Shown here piece by piece: positions 11,202 to 20,015 of a stretch of DNA of 64,000 nucleotides (position 1 is the stretch's first letter; every line of letters begins with the position of its first letter). The position numbers were made by a program, and so were the translations under genes. The DNA is from Paraburkholderia atlantica (GTDB taxonomy: Bacteria; Pseudomonadota; Gammaproteobacteria; Burkholderiales; Burkholderiaceae): NCBI RefSeq assembly GCF_009362785.1, contig NZ_WHNQ01000008.1, positions 186,001-250,000 on the forward strand, in the 5' to 3' direction. Below the pieces are notes generated by a model. It made no database searches, was not told the origin of the DNA, and saw only the letters and a program-made list of their open reading frames with translations.

Positions 11202-12200
11202 TCAAGCCCGGCGCTGCGGAGACGGCTCAGGCAACCCGGCGCTGGCGGCTTGCTCGTCTTGTTGGTTCGCGCGCCGTTGCGCCGCGAGCTTGCGATCGAG
11301 CAGATCGTCGACCAGCGCCGCGGCGACATCGAGCGGCACGACCGACTGCAAACCGCGCCACGCGGCCACGCCGTTGACTTCGAGCACGAGCGGCAGCGCG
11401 GCGTCGTCGGGATTCGGGATCAGGTCCACGCCCGCGTAGTCGAGGCCGAGCGCGGCGGTGGCGCGCACGGCCGTCTGCGCGAGCGGGACCGTCAGCTCGG
11501 CGGCCTCGCAGCGCGCGCCTTGCGCGACGTTGTGAATCCAGCCCTTGCCGCCGCTGCGCCGCATCGCCGCGACCGCCTTGCCGCCGATCACGAGCACGCG
11601 CCAATCGAAACCGGGCCCGCTGCTCGCGACGAAGCGCTGCAGATACGCAACCTGCCGATAACGCGCGAGCGACGGCAGCGGCGCGAGCAGCCCGCCGCGC
11701 GCGCCGAGCCGTTTGAGCCCGTGGCCTTGCGAGCCGAACAGCGGCTTGAGCACGACCTGGCGGCCGGCGGCCGCTTCGCGCATCAGTACGCGTTGCGCGA
11801 ATGCGGCGGACTCGACGGCCCACGTGGCCGGTGTCGGCACGCCCGCGCGATGCAGCAGGAAGCTCGTCATCGATTTGTCGACGCTGCGCTCGATCGCGCG
11901 GGCGTCGTTGTAGACCGGCACGCCTGATTCACGCAGCGCGTGCAGGATGCCGAGCCGCAGCGTCACCTGCTCGAAGGTGCCGCCGGCGATGCCGCGCACG
12001 AACACCGCATCCGGCAGCGTGCGGCCGAAGCCCGGGATCACGAGGCCGTGCGGCAGCCACGTGGTGTCGATGCGGCAATCCGCGAGATCGACGCAACGCG
12101 CTTCGGCGCCGCGCGCGCGGAACGCTTTTTTCAGCCGGCCGGTGTGCCAGCCGGTTTCGTCGCTCATGATCGCGATGCGCAGACCCGATGTGATCATCAT
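11202..12200 (-). CDS. ATP-grasp ligase-like protein (RimK type) between mch and the citG-like gene
   Basis: 332 aa. ATP-grasp features are seen: VVLKPLFGSQGHGL (lysine and glycine-rich loop, near residue 150), FDWRVLVIGGKAVAAMRR, and the metal-binding LEVNGV near the C-terminus. RimK-like ligases add amino acids such as glutamate to a carboxylate; in methanopterin producers such an enzyme adds glutamate to the cofactor tail, so a role in H4MPT side-chain completion is a reasonable inference. Its start ATGA overlaps the stop of mch (12197-12200) and its stop abuts the citG-like gene. Not distinguishable from sequence: glutamate ligase versus another ligase step. Confidence 0.82.
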   Translation of the reverse strand: MMITSGLRIAIMSDETGWHTGRLKKAFRARGAEARCVDLADCRIDTTWLPHGLVIPGFGRTLPDAVFVRGIAGGTFEQVTLRLGILHALRESGVPVYNDARAIERSVDKSMTSFLLHRAGVPTPATWAVESAAFAQRVLMREAAAGRQVVLKPLFGSQGHGLKRLGARGGLLAPLPSLARYRQVAYLQRFVASSGPGFDWRVLVIGGKAVAAMRRSGGKGWIHNVAQGARCEAAELTVPLAQTAVRATAALGLDYAGVDLIPNPDDAALPLVLEVNGVAAWRGLQSVVPLDVAAALVDDLLDRKLAAQRRANQQDEQAASAGLPEPSPQRRA

Positions 12201-13234
12201 CGCGCGACCGGCTCGCCGCCCCACTGTTTGCGCAGCAGGCCGCCGTCGAGTCTGCCGCCGTGATAGGTCGCGCCGCTTTCGAGGCTGCTGACCCACACCT
12301 CGGCGGGCGCGAACAGCGCCGGGTCGATCTGGTAGAAGTCGAAGTTGACGGCCGTGAAGACGTCCGCGAACGGCCGGCCGTAGTCGCGCGAATTGGCGGA
12401 GGGCAGGGTGTCGGCGAGACGTCGCGCGATCTCGTCGTGCTGGACGGTCAGATGCACGCGGCCGCCGTACAGGATCGCGTCGTTGGTCCGGCCCATCGCC
12501 TGAATGCCGTCGGGCGCGGGCGGCGGCAGCGGCGCCGAGCCCGTGCCCGCGACGATCTCATCGAGCGGCACGCCGAGCACGTGCACCTTGTGCAGCGCCA
12601 CTTCGACGACGCGGGCCACGACCTGTACCGTTCCCGCGACAGAGTGTGTCGGCGTGACGATCAGCGTCAGGTGTTCGGGCGCGAGGCCGCAATCGTGCAG
12701 CACCTTGTCGATCACGACCTGTGGCGGCAGCCGGTCCACTTCGAGCACCAGCGCGCCGCGCTCGTGGCGGTCGCGATAGCCGAGCTCGTCGAATAACGGC
12801 TCCTTGACCGCGAGCGCACGCGCGGGCCCCGAGCCGAGCGAAAAGAACTTCTTGCCGCCGGTCTGCTCCTTGGTCGCCGACAGGCTCCAGCCCGCGTACT
12901 GGCTGCCGAGGCAGGCCAGCACCGGCGCCGAGGTGCTGACTTCGAGCATCGTCGGCCACAGCGGCGCGGCGTCGAAGTTCGCGCGTACCGCGACGCGGCC
13001 GAGACCACCCATGCAGATGCGCGCGATCAGCACGCCGGCGTCCAGGCTGCCGCGTGCGTCGACGCCCGCGTCGGCAATCACGGTGCCGGCGGGCGTGCGC
13101 GTGAGCGCGACGCCGAGCTGTGCCGCCTGATCGACGAGCCGTGTGACGAGGCGCTCTGACAGCGCATTCACGCTCGGCGGCGCGGCGGGCGGGGAGGTCT
13201 CAGTGGGCGTGGAGGGAGGCATGGTCGGGTTCAT
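12197..13234 (-). CDS. mch: Methenyltetrahydromethanopterin cyclohydrolase
   Basis: 345 aa from the ATG at 13234. The core LNERLV-like start (NALSERLVTRLVD), ICMGGLGRV, SATKEQTGGKKFFSLGSGPA and NDAILYGG match Mch. It converts methenyl-H4MPT to 5-formyl-H4MPT in the cytoplasm, following MtdB. The first 20 or so residues are Pro/Thr/Ser-rich and not conserved, so the true start may be slightly further in. The gene overlaps the end of the upstream ATP-grasp gene by 35 bp and the start of the downstream one by 4 bp, showing tight coupling. Confidence 0.93.
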   Translation of the reverse strand: MNPTMPPSTPTETSPPAAPPSVNALSERLVTRLVDQAAQLGVALTRTPAGTVIADAGVDARGSLDAGVLIARICMGGLGRVAVRANFDAAPLWPTMLEVSTSAPVLACLGSQYAGWSLSATKEQTGGKKFFSLGSGPARALAVKEPLFDELGYRDRHERGALVLEVDRLPPQVVIDKVLHDCGLAPEHLTLIVTPTHSVAGTVQVVARVVEVALHKVHVLGVPLDEIVAGTGSAPLPPPAPDGIQAMGRTNDAILYGGRVHLTVQHDEIARRLADTLPSANSRDYGRPFADVFTAVNFDFYQIDPALFAPAEVWVSSLESGATYHGGRLDGGLLRKQWGGEPVAR

Positions 13235-14420
13235 CGCAGGTTTCGATTCGTTGGACGACGCGTTCGTGCTGCGCGTCGAGCGCGGTGCGCACCGCGTCCA
13301 CCGACGCCGCTCGCACGAGCAGCGTGCAGACCGGCTGCCCGACGTCGATACGGGTGCCCGGCATCGGCACGTCGCGGCATTGCGGATCGCGCAGGCAGGC
13401 GTCGGAGAACGCCGCGGAGACGTTGAACGGCTGCTGCGCGAACAGCACCCGCTGGCCGGCGCGCCAGCGCGGCGCGCGGGCCAGCGCGAGGCTCGCGGCC
13501 GACGGCGCGCGGCCGTGGCGGCACGCGTCGAGGTGGCAGGCGAGCAGGCCGGCTGGCCACGCATCGGGCGACGCGGTTTCGTAGAGCGCCATCGTCGACG
13601 AAGGGCGCGGGTTGATTTCGAGCACGTCGAACGAGGTGCCATCCGACAGGAAATCGCAGCTGTTGATGCCGACGAGGCCGGTGTTTGCGCAAAGCGCATC
13701 GAGCGCTTGCTGCACGTGCGCGACGAACGCCGGCGGCAGGTCGATCGGCCCGATCGAGCCCGCATGCACGAAGCGCAGATCGCCGATCGCGCAGGTGAGT
13801 TGCTCGGCGAAACCGATCAGATGCGCGCCGCCGTGCGCGCCGATGAACAGCGCCGACAGCGAGCGGCCTTGGCCAAGGCGCTGGAAGTAGCCGTGCGCGG
13901 GGGCGCTCGTCAAGCCGAACGAGTCGGCCGCCTGGATATGCGTACCGCCGCAACCATCCGCCTGCTTGAACAGCCAGCCCCCGGCCGTCGCGGGCCGTTC
14001 GAACGACACAGCCGGATGCCCGATCCGCAACGCGTCGAGCAACGCGAAGAAACGCCGCGGCTCGCGTACGGCCGCGATCACGTCGGCATCGTTGCCGAGA
14101 AAGCGCGGCAAGCCGGGCTCCCGGCACAAGTCAGGCATCAAAGCTTCGAGCCCGCTGCCGCCGATCCAGCCAAGCAGACGAGGTAAGCGCGCGACCCGCG
14201 CAAGCGCATCGACGAGCCGCGCCCGGTCGATCCCGAGCGCGCCATCACTGCGGCCGATGTCGAACCATAGCTCGGCGGCCTCGCGCGTGTCGCAGTCGCC
14301 GAAGATATCGAGCGCGGCGACATGCAGGCCGGCGCGCGCCGCGGACTGCGCGAGCAGGCGCGCGGACTGCCCGACGACCGCGACGATGGGCGCATGCATG
14401 AGCGGCCGGTGCGGCTTCAT
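13200..14420 (-). CDS. ATP-grasp domain protein of the H4MPT cluster
   Basis: 406 aa. The middle contains GGWLFKQADGCGGTHI (ATP-grasp Lys/Gly loop, near residue 150) and FDVLEINPRPSST (metal-binding Glu/Asn, near residue 280), followed by a beta-rich C-terminal domain. It is distinct from the RimK-like gene downstream. Methylotroph H4MPT clusters carry such a gene next to mtdB/mch; the reaction is unassigned and a role in cofactor synthesis is inferred only from conserved linkage. It begins 11 bp after mtdB and runs 35 bp into mch. Confidence 0.78.
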   Translation of the reverse strand: MKPHRPLMHAPIVAVVGQSARLLAQSAARAGLHVAALDIFGDCDTREAAELWFDIGRSDGALGIDRARLVDALARVARLPRLLGWIGGSGLEALMPDLCREPGLPRFLGNDADVIAAVREPRRFFALLDALRIGHPAVSFERPATAGGWLFKQADGCGGTHIQAADSFGLTSAPAHGYFQRLGQGRSLSALFIGAHGGAHLIGFAEQLTCAIGDLRFVHAGSIGPIDLPPAFVAHVQQALDALCANTGLVGINSCDFLSDGTSFDVLEINPRPSSTMALYETASPDAWPAGLLACHLDACRHGRAPSAASLALARAPRWRAGQRVLFAQQPFNVSAAFSDACLRDPQCRDVPMPGTRIDVGQPVCTLLVRAASVDAVRTALDAQHERVVQRIETCDEPDHASLHAH

Positions 14421-14431
14421 GACGGCCGCTC

Positions 14432-15358
14432 TCAGCCGAGACCGGCCGCGACCGCGCGGGCCTCGTCGTAGGCTTCCGGGAAGCCCAGGTAGACCGGCTT
14501 GCCGCCCGTGCGCATGCGCATGAACAGGCGATGCTCGACCTGATACTTGACGTTGCCGATCGCCAGCGCGCCGATGCCGACCGCGCCCGCGTTCGGCACG
14601 CCGTCGATCGGCTTGCCGTCGTTCATCACGTTCACGCCGGCGATGCCTTCCGGCGGCACCGCGTTGACGTCGGCGGCGACGAGTAGGCGCTTTGCATGCT
14701 CGAGGTCGTCGCGGCCGACCACCTGCACGCCCGCGACCGCGGTGGCGAGCACGATTTCCGCGTCGGCAAGCGCGCCGCGCAGTTCCTCGGGCGTCGTGGT
14801 GCCGATGCCGCTGGTGACGATGCCGAAGCGCTCGTTCAGTTCGGCCGACGCGCCGAGCGCGCGACTGCGGTCGGTGTGGCTCGCGATCGTCACGTCGGCG
14901 CCGCGCGACGCGGCGATCGCCGCCGCGATGCGTCCGACCGCGCCGGCTCCGCCGAGAATCAGCACGCGCTTGCCGCCCAGCTCCACGCCATGCTGCTTGC
15001 CCAGATGCCGCTCGACCAGCGCGACCAGCGCGGCCGCGGTCGTGTACGAACCGCTCGGATCGGCGAATACGGAGACCTCGAATGGCGGGACCATCGCCTT
15101 GCGCGCGGTGTCGAGCATGTCGACGGCCTGCATCACGTCGCGCCCGCCGATGAAGATGCCGGTGCGCGACACCCCTTTCGGGCCGCGCGAGAAGATCGCG
15201 TCCTGCGTGAGGTTCGCGACCATGCCGGCCTCGACGTTGCAATACGGCACGATGACCTGGTAGCCGGCATCGGCGGCCATGTTGACGTCGAACGGACTCA
15301 TCTGCGGCGTGGCCGTGAACATGTGCAGGACGTAGGGCCTTTCAATGGTTTCTGACAT
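14432..15358 (-). CDS. mtdB: NAD(P)-dependent methylene-tetrahydromethanopterin dehydrogenase
   Basis: 308 aa. The N-terminal MLHMFT-type start (YVLHMFTATPQMSPFDVNM) and the dinucleotide-binding loop LILGGAGAVGRIAAAIA (about residues 130-146) identify the Mtd family. It oxidises methylene-H4MPT made by Fae to methenyl-H4MPT, yielding NAD(P)H. Sequence does not by itself separate MtdB from the NADP-specific MtdA, but the placement in an H4MPT cluster supports MtdB. It follows the beta-RFAP synthase gene by 103 bp and precedes the ATP-grasp gene by 11 bp. Confidence 0.9.
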   Translation of the reverse strand: MSETIERPYVLHMFTATPQMSPFDVNMAADAGYQVIVPYCNVEAGMVANLTQDAIFSRGPKGVSRTGIFIGGRDVMQAVDMLDTARKAMVPPFEVSVFADPSGSYTTAAALVALVERHLGKQHGVELGGKRVLILGGAGAVGRIAAAIAASRGADVTIASHTDRSRALGASAELNERFGIVTSGIGTTTPEELRGALADAEIVLATAVAGVQVVGRDDLEHAKRLLVAADVNAVPPEGIAGVNVMNDGKPIDGVPNAGAVGIGALAIGNVKYQVEHRLFMRMRTGGKPVYLGFPEAYDEARAVAAGLG

Positions 15359-15461
15359 GGCAGGGGCTCGTTTTAGTGGCAATCTCGGGGACGGCGCAGG
15401 GTAAGGCCGCGCCGTGCGTGGCAGCGCCTGAGGTAAGCGGCGGCCTTGGCGGGGCCGCGCA

Positions 15462-16487
15462 TCATGCGGCGTCGATGTGCGGCGCGCGCGCCTCGGCGCC
15501 GCTGATCGCCGCGCCGCTATTGCGGCCCGCGACGACGCTGCATTCGATATGCGGCAGCGCGCTCGCGACGGCGCGCGCGGTCGCGAGTGCGCGCTCGGCC
15601 TCGCGCGCACTCGCGAGCACCGCGAAGCCCGTCGGGCCCCATGAGGTCTGGCCGATGCCGGCGGTGCGTTCGGCGGCGACCGCGCGCAGCACGCGCTCGA
15701 CGTCGGGACTCGCGAACACGCCGCCTTGCGCGCTCGCGAAGTATTCGCCGATGGTCTGCTGCAGTTCGGTGAGGCCGTGCGCGAACGGCGCGAAGTTATG
15801 TTCGGCGGCGCCGGGCAGGATCTGCATCAGCACCAGATGGCACAGATGCGCGGCGAGCCGCTGCGGAAACGGCGCGAGCGATGCGAGCGCGCTGCGTTCC
15901 TCGGCGCCGTGCAAGCCCTCGCGGCTGTTGTCGCTGACGAGCAGCACGCGCCACGGCTGCGGAAACGGCTGGCGCGACAGCAGCGGTGGCATGCTCTGGC
16001 GCAGATCGCCGGGCGGGCCGCCATCGAGCAGCAGGCCGCCGCACTCGAAGCCGAGTATGCCGATGCCGGAGCGCGCGCCGCGCCCGAGCAGGCTGGCGAT
16101 CTCGGCGCTCGTCGCCGGCTGGCCGATGAGGCGCGTGAACGCGGTGCCGACCGCGAGCGCCAGCTGTGTGCCTGAGCCGAGGCCGGTATGCGCGCGTGGC
16201 GCCTCCAGCACGTCGATCGCGAGGCTCGCCGGTCCGTAGGCAGCCTGCAGCCGCGCGAGACTCAGCGCGATCCGCTCGCGCTCAGCCTCGCTCACCAGGC
16301 CGCCGATCTGCTCGCGCTCGGCGAGCCGCGCCTGAATCCGCGTGCCATGCGTATCGATGACGAGCCCCAGGCTGCCGAACGCGCGCCCGAGCGACGCGTT
16401 CGGATCGAGAAAGCCCAGATGCAGCCGCGCGGGCGCATCGATCGTGATGGGGGAGCGGGGCGGCAGGCGGCGGAGCTGAAGCGGCAT
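15462..16487 (-). CDS. Beta-ribofuranosylaminobenzene 5'-phosphate synthase (GHMP-type)
   Basis: 341 aa from the ATG at 16487. APARLHLGFLDPN near the N-terminus and HTGLGSGTQLALAVG (about 115-130) are the hallmark GHMP-fold motifs of beta-RFAP synthase, and TSWGPTGFAV lies near the C-terminus. The enzyme joins 4-aminobenzoate or 4-hydroxybenzoate to PRPP with loss of CO2, the first committed step of methanopterin synthesis. An in-frame ATG at 16535 would add 16 residues. It is the first gene of the leftward run towards fae; the 280 bp upstream probably hold the operon promoter. Confidence 0.9.
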   Translation of the reverse strand: MPLQLRRLPPRSPITIDAPARLHLGFLDPNASLGRAFGSLGLVIDTHGTRIQARLAEREQIGGLVSEAERERIALSLARLQAAYGPASLAIDVLEAPRAHTGLGSGTQLALAVGTAFTRLIGQPATSAEIASLLGRGARSGIGILGFECGGLLLDGGPPGDLRQSMPPLLSRQPFPQPWRVLLVSDNSREGLHGAEERSALASLAPFPQRLAAHLCHLVLMQILPGAAEHNFAPFAHGLTELQQTIGEYFASAQGGVFASPDVERVLRAVAAERTAGIGQTSWGPTGFAVLASAREAERALATARAVASALPHIECSVVAGRNSGAAISGAEARAPHIDAA

Positions 16488-16767
16488 CTCGAGTGTCCTC
16501 AGGTGTCCTTGCGGGTGCGCGAAAGGTTCGGCCACGGGGTGTGCGCAACGCGTCGAGTCGCGTCGCGGGTTCCGGCGACAGTGCGCCCGGCGACCTCAAG
16601 CGAAAGCCGTACCAGGCACGCGCAACGGCCGCCGCAGCGGATTCGGCCCATTGCAAGCTCTGAACGGGCGCGCCGCGCGCCACCCGGTTTCGCCGCTGCA
16701 TGGACGCTGTGTGACGCCGAAGGCGCACTGTGTCACGCGCTGTTTCATCCGGCGGCAGGCGCGCGCG
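16488..16767. promoter_or_regulatory. Intergenic region upstream of the beta-RFAP synthase - mtdB - mch run
   Basis: 280 bases without a gene. It contains GTGAC (16711-16715) and CTGTGTCAC (16728-16736); the latter is the exact reverse complement of GTGACACAG found upstream of xoxF (17277-17285). A shared regulator site is suggested. No convincing -24/-12 pair was found on the minus strand here. Confidence 0.4.
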
Positions 16768-17166
16768 TCAACTGCCTTGCGCGGGTTTCGGCGCGTCGTA
16801 CTTGATATAGCGGAAGCGCTGGTCGTCGGCCGGCGTGCCTTCCAGCGGGCCCTCCTCGAGGCCGGGCTGCCAGTGGACCACCGATTCGATCTTCGTCGCG
16901 AGCGCAAAGTCCTTGTCGGTGATGCCCTTGGCGGTGTGCGTTTTCAGCTTCACGATCACGAACGCGTACGAGACCGTCAGGTCGGGGTGGTGCCACGCGG
17001 CTTCCGCGAGGTGCCCGACGGCGTTGACCACCATCAGCGTTCCCTTCCAGCCCTCGGTGCGGTATTTGCGCCGCAGCCAGCCATCTTCCAGATACCAGTG
17101 CTGCAGCGGACCGACGAGGCGCTGCTGGATCTCTTCGTCGGTATAGACATGCTCGGTGTTTGCCAT
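16768..17166 (-). CDS. Pterin-4a-carbinolamine dehydratase-like protein
   Basis: 132 aa. AAWHHPDLTVSYAFVIVKL (residues about 70-88) followed by THTAKGITDKDFALA is the typical pterin carbinolamine dehydratase core, with its paired histidines. Family members dehydrate 4a-hydroxytetrahydropterins, or act as partners of pterin enzymes. Here it lies between the H4MPT genes and xoxF, so a role in H4MPT chemistry is likelier than phenylalanine hydroxylase recycling; that is inference. The ATG at 17166 has an AGGAGCTAAC ribosome site. It is divergent from xoxF. Confidence 0.82.
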   Translation of the reverse strand: MANTEHVYTDEEIQQRLVGPLQHWYLEDGWLRRKYRTEGWKGTLMVVNAVGHLAEAAWHHPDLTVSYAFVIVKLKTHTAKGITDKDFALATKIESVVHWQPGLEEGPLEGTPADDQRFRYIKYDAPKPAQGS

Positions 17167-17583
17167 GGCGGTTAGCTCCTGGAATGCGCGAATCGTTCGC
17201 CGAACGAAGCTTCGTTGCAGTGACAGGCCCGTGCTGCGGCGCGTGATTCGCAAAGGACACGATTCGTATCACGCAAGTGACACAGTATGTGCCGCATCGC
17301 GTGACGCAACCCCTTCAGCTTACCGCCGCGCAAGCATCGGCGTGCAACGCCCGAGTGCCGCGACAGGTCGCGCGTGCCGGGTCGGCGGGCCGCCGCACGC
17401 AACAGCGGCAGCGCTGCCGCTATTCCGGCATGGAATATGCGTTGGCCGTTCATGCGTCGCGAAGCCCGACATCGAATCGGGATAGCGCGTTAATCGTTAC
17501 CTGCAATCGAGAAGGCGCGCACGATGCGATGAGGTAGCGTGGGTCATTCGTGAGTTGAACAGCAGGACAATTCTGGAGGAGAC
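17167..17583. promoter_or_regulatory. Divergent control region between the pterin dehydratase gene and xoxF
   Basis: 417 bases without a gene. Three GTGAC-containing boxes are present: GTGACA at 17220-17225, GTGACACAG at 17277-17285 and GTGAC at 17301-17305. These lie 125-220 bases upstream of a sigma54-like element at 17426, the usual distance for activator sites. It should hold the xoxF promoter and the leftward promoter for the dehydratase gene. Confidence 0.5.
17426..17441 (+). promoter_or_regulatory. Candidate sigma54 promoter of xoxF
   Basis: CGGCATG, GAAT, ATGCG: the GG and GC pairs are ten bases apart as required, though the -12 box is imperfect. Transcription would start near 17452, giving a leader of about 130 bases before the xoxF ATG. 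The same GGCAT core occurs in the candidate sites at 8396-8411 and 23372-23387. Confidence 0.35.
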
Positions 17584-19401
17584 ATGAACTTACGCACTGT
17601 AGTTCTTGGGCTCGCGATCCTCGCATCCGCAGCCTTTAGCTCTCTGGCTGCGCAGGCCGATTCGCAGCTCGACGGACTGATGAAAAACCCAGCCAATTGG
17701 GCGGCCCAGGCGGGCGATTATGCGAATCACCGCTACAGCCCGCTCAAGCAGATCAACGAGAACAACGTCGGCAAACTGCAGGTCGCATGGACCATGTCGA
17801 CCGGCGTGCTACGCGGCCATGAAGGCGCGCCGCTCGTGATCGGCGACACGATGTACATCCACTCCCCGTTTCCGAACAAAGTTATTGCAGTCAACCTGAA
17901 GGATCAGACGTTCCTCTGGCAGTATCAGCCGAAGCAGGATGACCAGGTCGTCTCCGTGATGTGCTGCGACACCGTCAACCGCGGTCTCGCCTACGGCGAC
18001 GGCAAGATCTTCCTGCAGCAGGCCGACACCAAGCTGGTCGCGCTGAACGCGAAGACGGGCGAGGTGGTGTGGACCGCGCAGAACGGCAATCCGAAAGCCG
18101 GTGAAACCAACACCAACGCGCCGCACGTATTCGGCGACAAGGTGCTGACCGGTATCTCGGGCGGCGAGTTCGGCGTGCGCGGGCGTCTGATCGCGTACGA
18201 CATCAAGACCGGCAAACCGGTCTGGACTGCGTACAGCACGGGCCCCGACAACGAAATGCTGCTCGACCCGCAAAAGACGATGACGTACTCCAATGGCCAG
18301 ATGGTGCCGGTGGGCGCGGATTCGTCGGTGAAGTCCTGGAAGGGCGATCAGTGGAAGCTCGGCGGCGGCACCACGTGGGGCTGGTATGCGTGGGACCCGA
18401 AACTCAACCTTGTTTACTACGGTACTGGCAATCCGGGCACATGGAACCCGACGCAACGTCCGGGCGACAACAAATGGTCGATGTCGATCTTCGCGCGCGA
18501 CCTGAATACAGGCACGGCCAAATGGGTCTACCAGATGACGCCCCACGACGAATGGGACTATGACGGCGTCAACGAAATGATCCTGTCCGACCTGACGATC
18601 AACGGCAAGAAGGTGCCCGCGATCGTGCACTTCGATCGTAACGGCTTCGGCTACACGCTGAACCGCGAAACCGGACAGCTGCTGGTCGCGCAGAAGTACG
18701 ACCCGGCGGTGAACTGGGCCGATCGTGTCGATCTGCAAAGCGGCCTGCCGATTCGCAACGCGGCGTACTCGACGCAGGCGGCCGGGTCCGACCACAACGT
18801 GAAGGGCATCTGCCCGGCGGCACTCGGTTCGAAGGACCAGCAACCGGCGGCGTTCGATCCGAAGACGAGTCTGTTCCTCGTGCCGACCAACCACGTCTGT
18901 ATGGACTATGAGCCGTTCGATGTCGACTACGTGTCGGGACAGCCGTATGTCGGCGCCACGCTGTCGATGTATCCGGGCCCGAACGAGGGCAACGCGATGG
19001 GCAACTTCATCGCATGGGATGCGAGCAAGGGCAAGATCGTCTACTCGAAGCCGGAGAAGTTCTCGGTGTGGTCGGGTGTGCTGGCGACCGGCGGCGGCAT
19101 CGCGTTCTACGGCACGCTGGAAGGCTACCTGAAGGCGGTTCGCATCTCGGACGGCAAGGAACTGTGGCGCTTCAAGACGCCGTCGGGGATCATCGGCAAC
19201 GTCTTCACGTACGAGTATCAGGGCAAGCAGTACGTCGGCGTGTACTCAGGCATCGGCGGCTGGGCCGGCATCGGCATGGCGGCGGGTCTCGAGAAGCCGA
19301 CCGAAGGTCTGGGCGCGGTCGGCGGCTATAAAGATCTCGCGAAGTACACCGCGCTCGGCGGCACGCTGTTCGTGTTCGCGATTCCCAACGAAAAGAGCTG
19401 A
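17584..19401 (+). CDS. xoxF: Lanthanide-type PQQ methanol dehydrogenase
   Basis: 605 aa with a signal peptide (cleavage near residue 25), so it acts in the periplasm. Eight-bladed propeller features include the adjacent cysteines CC at 127-128, GGEFGVRG (Glu195) and TGNPGTWN (Asn283). The key segment HDEWDYDG (321-328) has the catalytic Asp325 and a second acidic residue Asp327; in calcium-type MxaF this second position is Ala, whereas lanthanide-dependent XoxF has Asp. It oxidises methanol (perhaps also formaldehyde or other short alcohols) and passes electrons to cytochrome XoxG. A GGAGGAGAC site lies before the ATG. xoxG and xoxJ follow. No mxaF or mxaI is present nearby. Confidence 0.95.
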   Translation: MNLRTVVLGLAILASAAFSSLAAQADSQLDGLMKNPANWAAQAGDYANHRYSPLKQINENNVGKLQVAWTMSTGVLRGHEGAPLVIGDTMYIHSPFPNKVIAVNLKDQTFLWQYQPKQDDQVVSVMCCDTVNRGLAYGDGKIFLQQADTKLVALNAKTGEVVWTAQNGNPKAGETNTNAPHVFGDKVLTGISGGEFGVRGRLIAYDIKTGKPVWTAYSTGPDNEMLLDPQKTMTYSNGQMVPVGADSSVKSWKGDQWKLGGGTTWGWYAWDPKLNLVYYGTGNPGTWNPTQRPGDNKWSMSIFARDLNTGTAKWVYQMTPHDEWDYDGVNEMILSDLTINGKKVPAIVHFDRNGFGYTLNRETGQLLVAQKYDPAVNWADRVDLQSGLPIRNAAYSTQAAGSDHNVKGICPAALGSKDQQPAAFDPKTSLFLVPTNHVCMDYEPFDVDYVSGQPYVGATLSMYPGPNEGNAMGNFIAWDASKGKIVYSKPEKFSVWSGVLATGGGIAFYGTLEGYLKAVRISDGKELWRFKTPSGIIGNVFTYEYQGKQYVGVYSGIGGWAGIGMAAGLEKPTEGLGAVGGYKDLAKYTALGGTLFVFAIPNEKS

Positions 19402-19419
19402 ACGAACGGCTGAAATGAA

Positions 19420-19469
19420 AGGCTGAACGAGCGGGGCGGCTTGAACAGGCACAGCCGCCCCGTCAGCCT
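19420..19469 (+). terminator. Extended hairpin between xoxF and xoxG
   Basis: Inner stem GGGGCGGCT (19433-19441) with AGCCGCCCC (19453-19461), and an outer stem AGGCTG (19420-19425) with CAGCCT (19464-19469). There is no T-run after it, so it is more likely a partial terminator or an mRNA end-protecting structure that keeps xoxF transcript above xoxG. Confidence 0.5.
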
Positions 19470-19564
19470 CGCGCAAGCATTGAATTACCCCCAAATCGCG
19501 CCGTTGGTAGATGCGTCGATGAAACGCATCGGGGCGCGGCTTTTTCACAGATGGAGACATGTGC

Positions 19565-19984
19565 ATGAAAGGCCGATCTATCCTGTTGCTCACCGCGTTG
19601 CCCGTAGCGCTCGTCATGCTGCCCGTCGGATACGCGCAGAACAATCCTTCGATTGCGCAGGTCGCGTACAAGGTAGTCGACGGTAACAAGGTCGACAGTA
19701 ATACGTTGCAGGGCTGGAAGACGTGGCGCGCGCTCGCTTGCGAACGCTGCCACGGCGCGCAGCAGCAGGGCATGGTCGGGCCGTCGCTGATCGACGCGTT
19801 CAAGACGCTGGACAAGAACGAGTTTCATCGCACGGTGTTCGGCGGCCGGGTGGATAAGGGTATGCCCGATTTCAGCGCGAGCCAGATGATGCAGAAGAAC
19901 TGGGAAAATCTCTATGCGTATCTGAAAGGACGCTCCGATGGACAGATCAAGCCGGGCGATCTGCATGCCATCGACTCGAATTAA
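19565..19984 (+). CDS. xoxG: Cytochrome c partner of XoxF (cytochrome cL type)
   Basis: 139 aa with a signal peptide (to about residue 25, GYA). One haem motif CERCH (59-63) and a likely Met ligand at about 100 (KGMPDF) define a single-haem periplasmic cytochrome c. It would accept electrons from the PQQ of XoxF and pass them to the respiratory chain. The second of two in-frame ATGs (19565) was chosen because the GGAGA ribosome site touches the first one (19559) but is 7 bases from the second. It is followed by xoxJ after 31 bp. Confidence 0.9.
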   Translation: MKGRSILLLTALPVALVMLPVGYAQNNPSIAQVAYKVVDGNKVDSNTLQGWKTWRALACERCHGAQQQGMVGPSLIDAFKTLDKNEFHRTVFGGRVDKGMPDFSASQMMQKNWENLYAYLKGRSDGQIKPGDLHAIDSN

Positions 19985-20015
19985 CGCCGCGCCGTCATTC
20001 TTCCGGAGGCTCACG

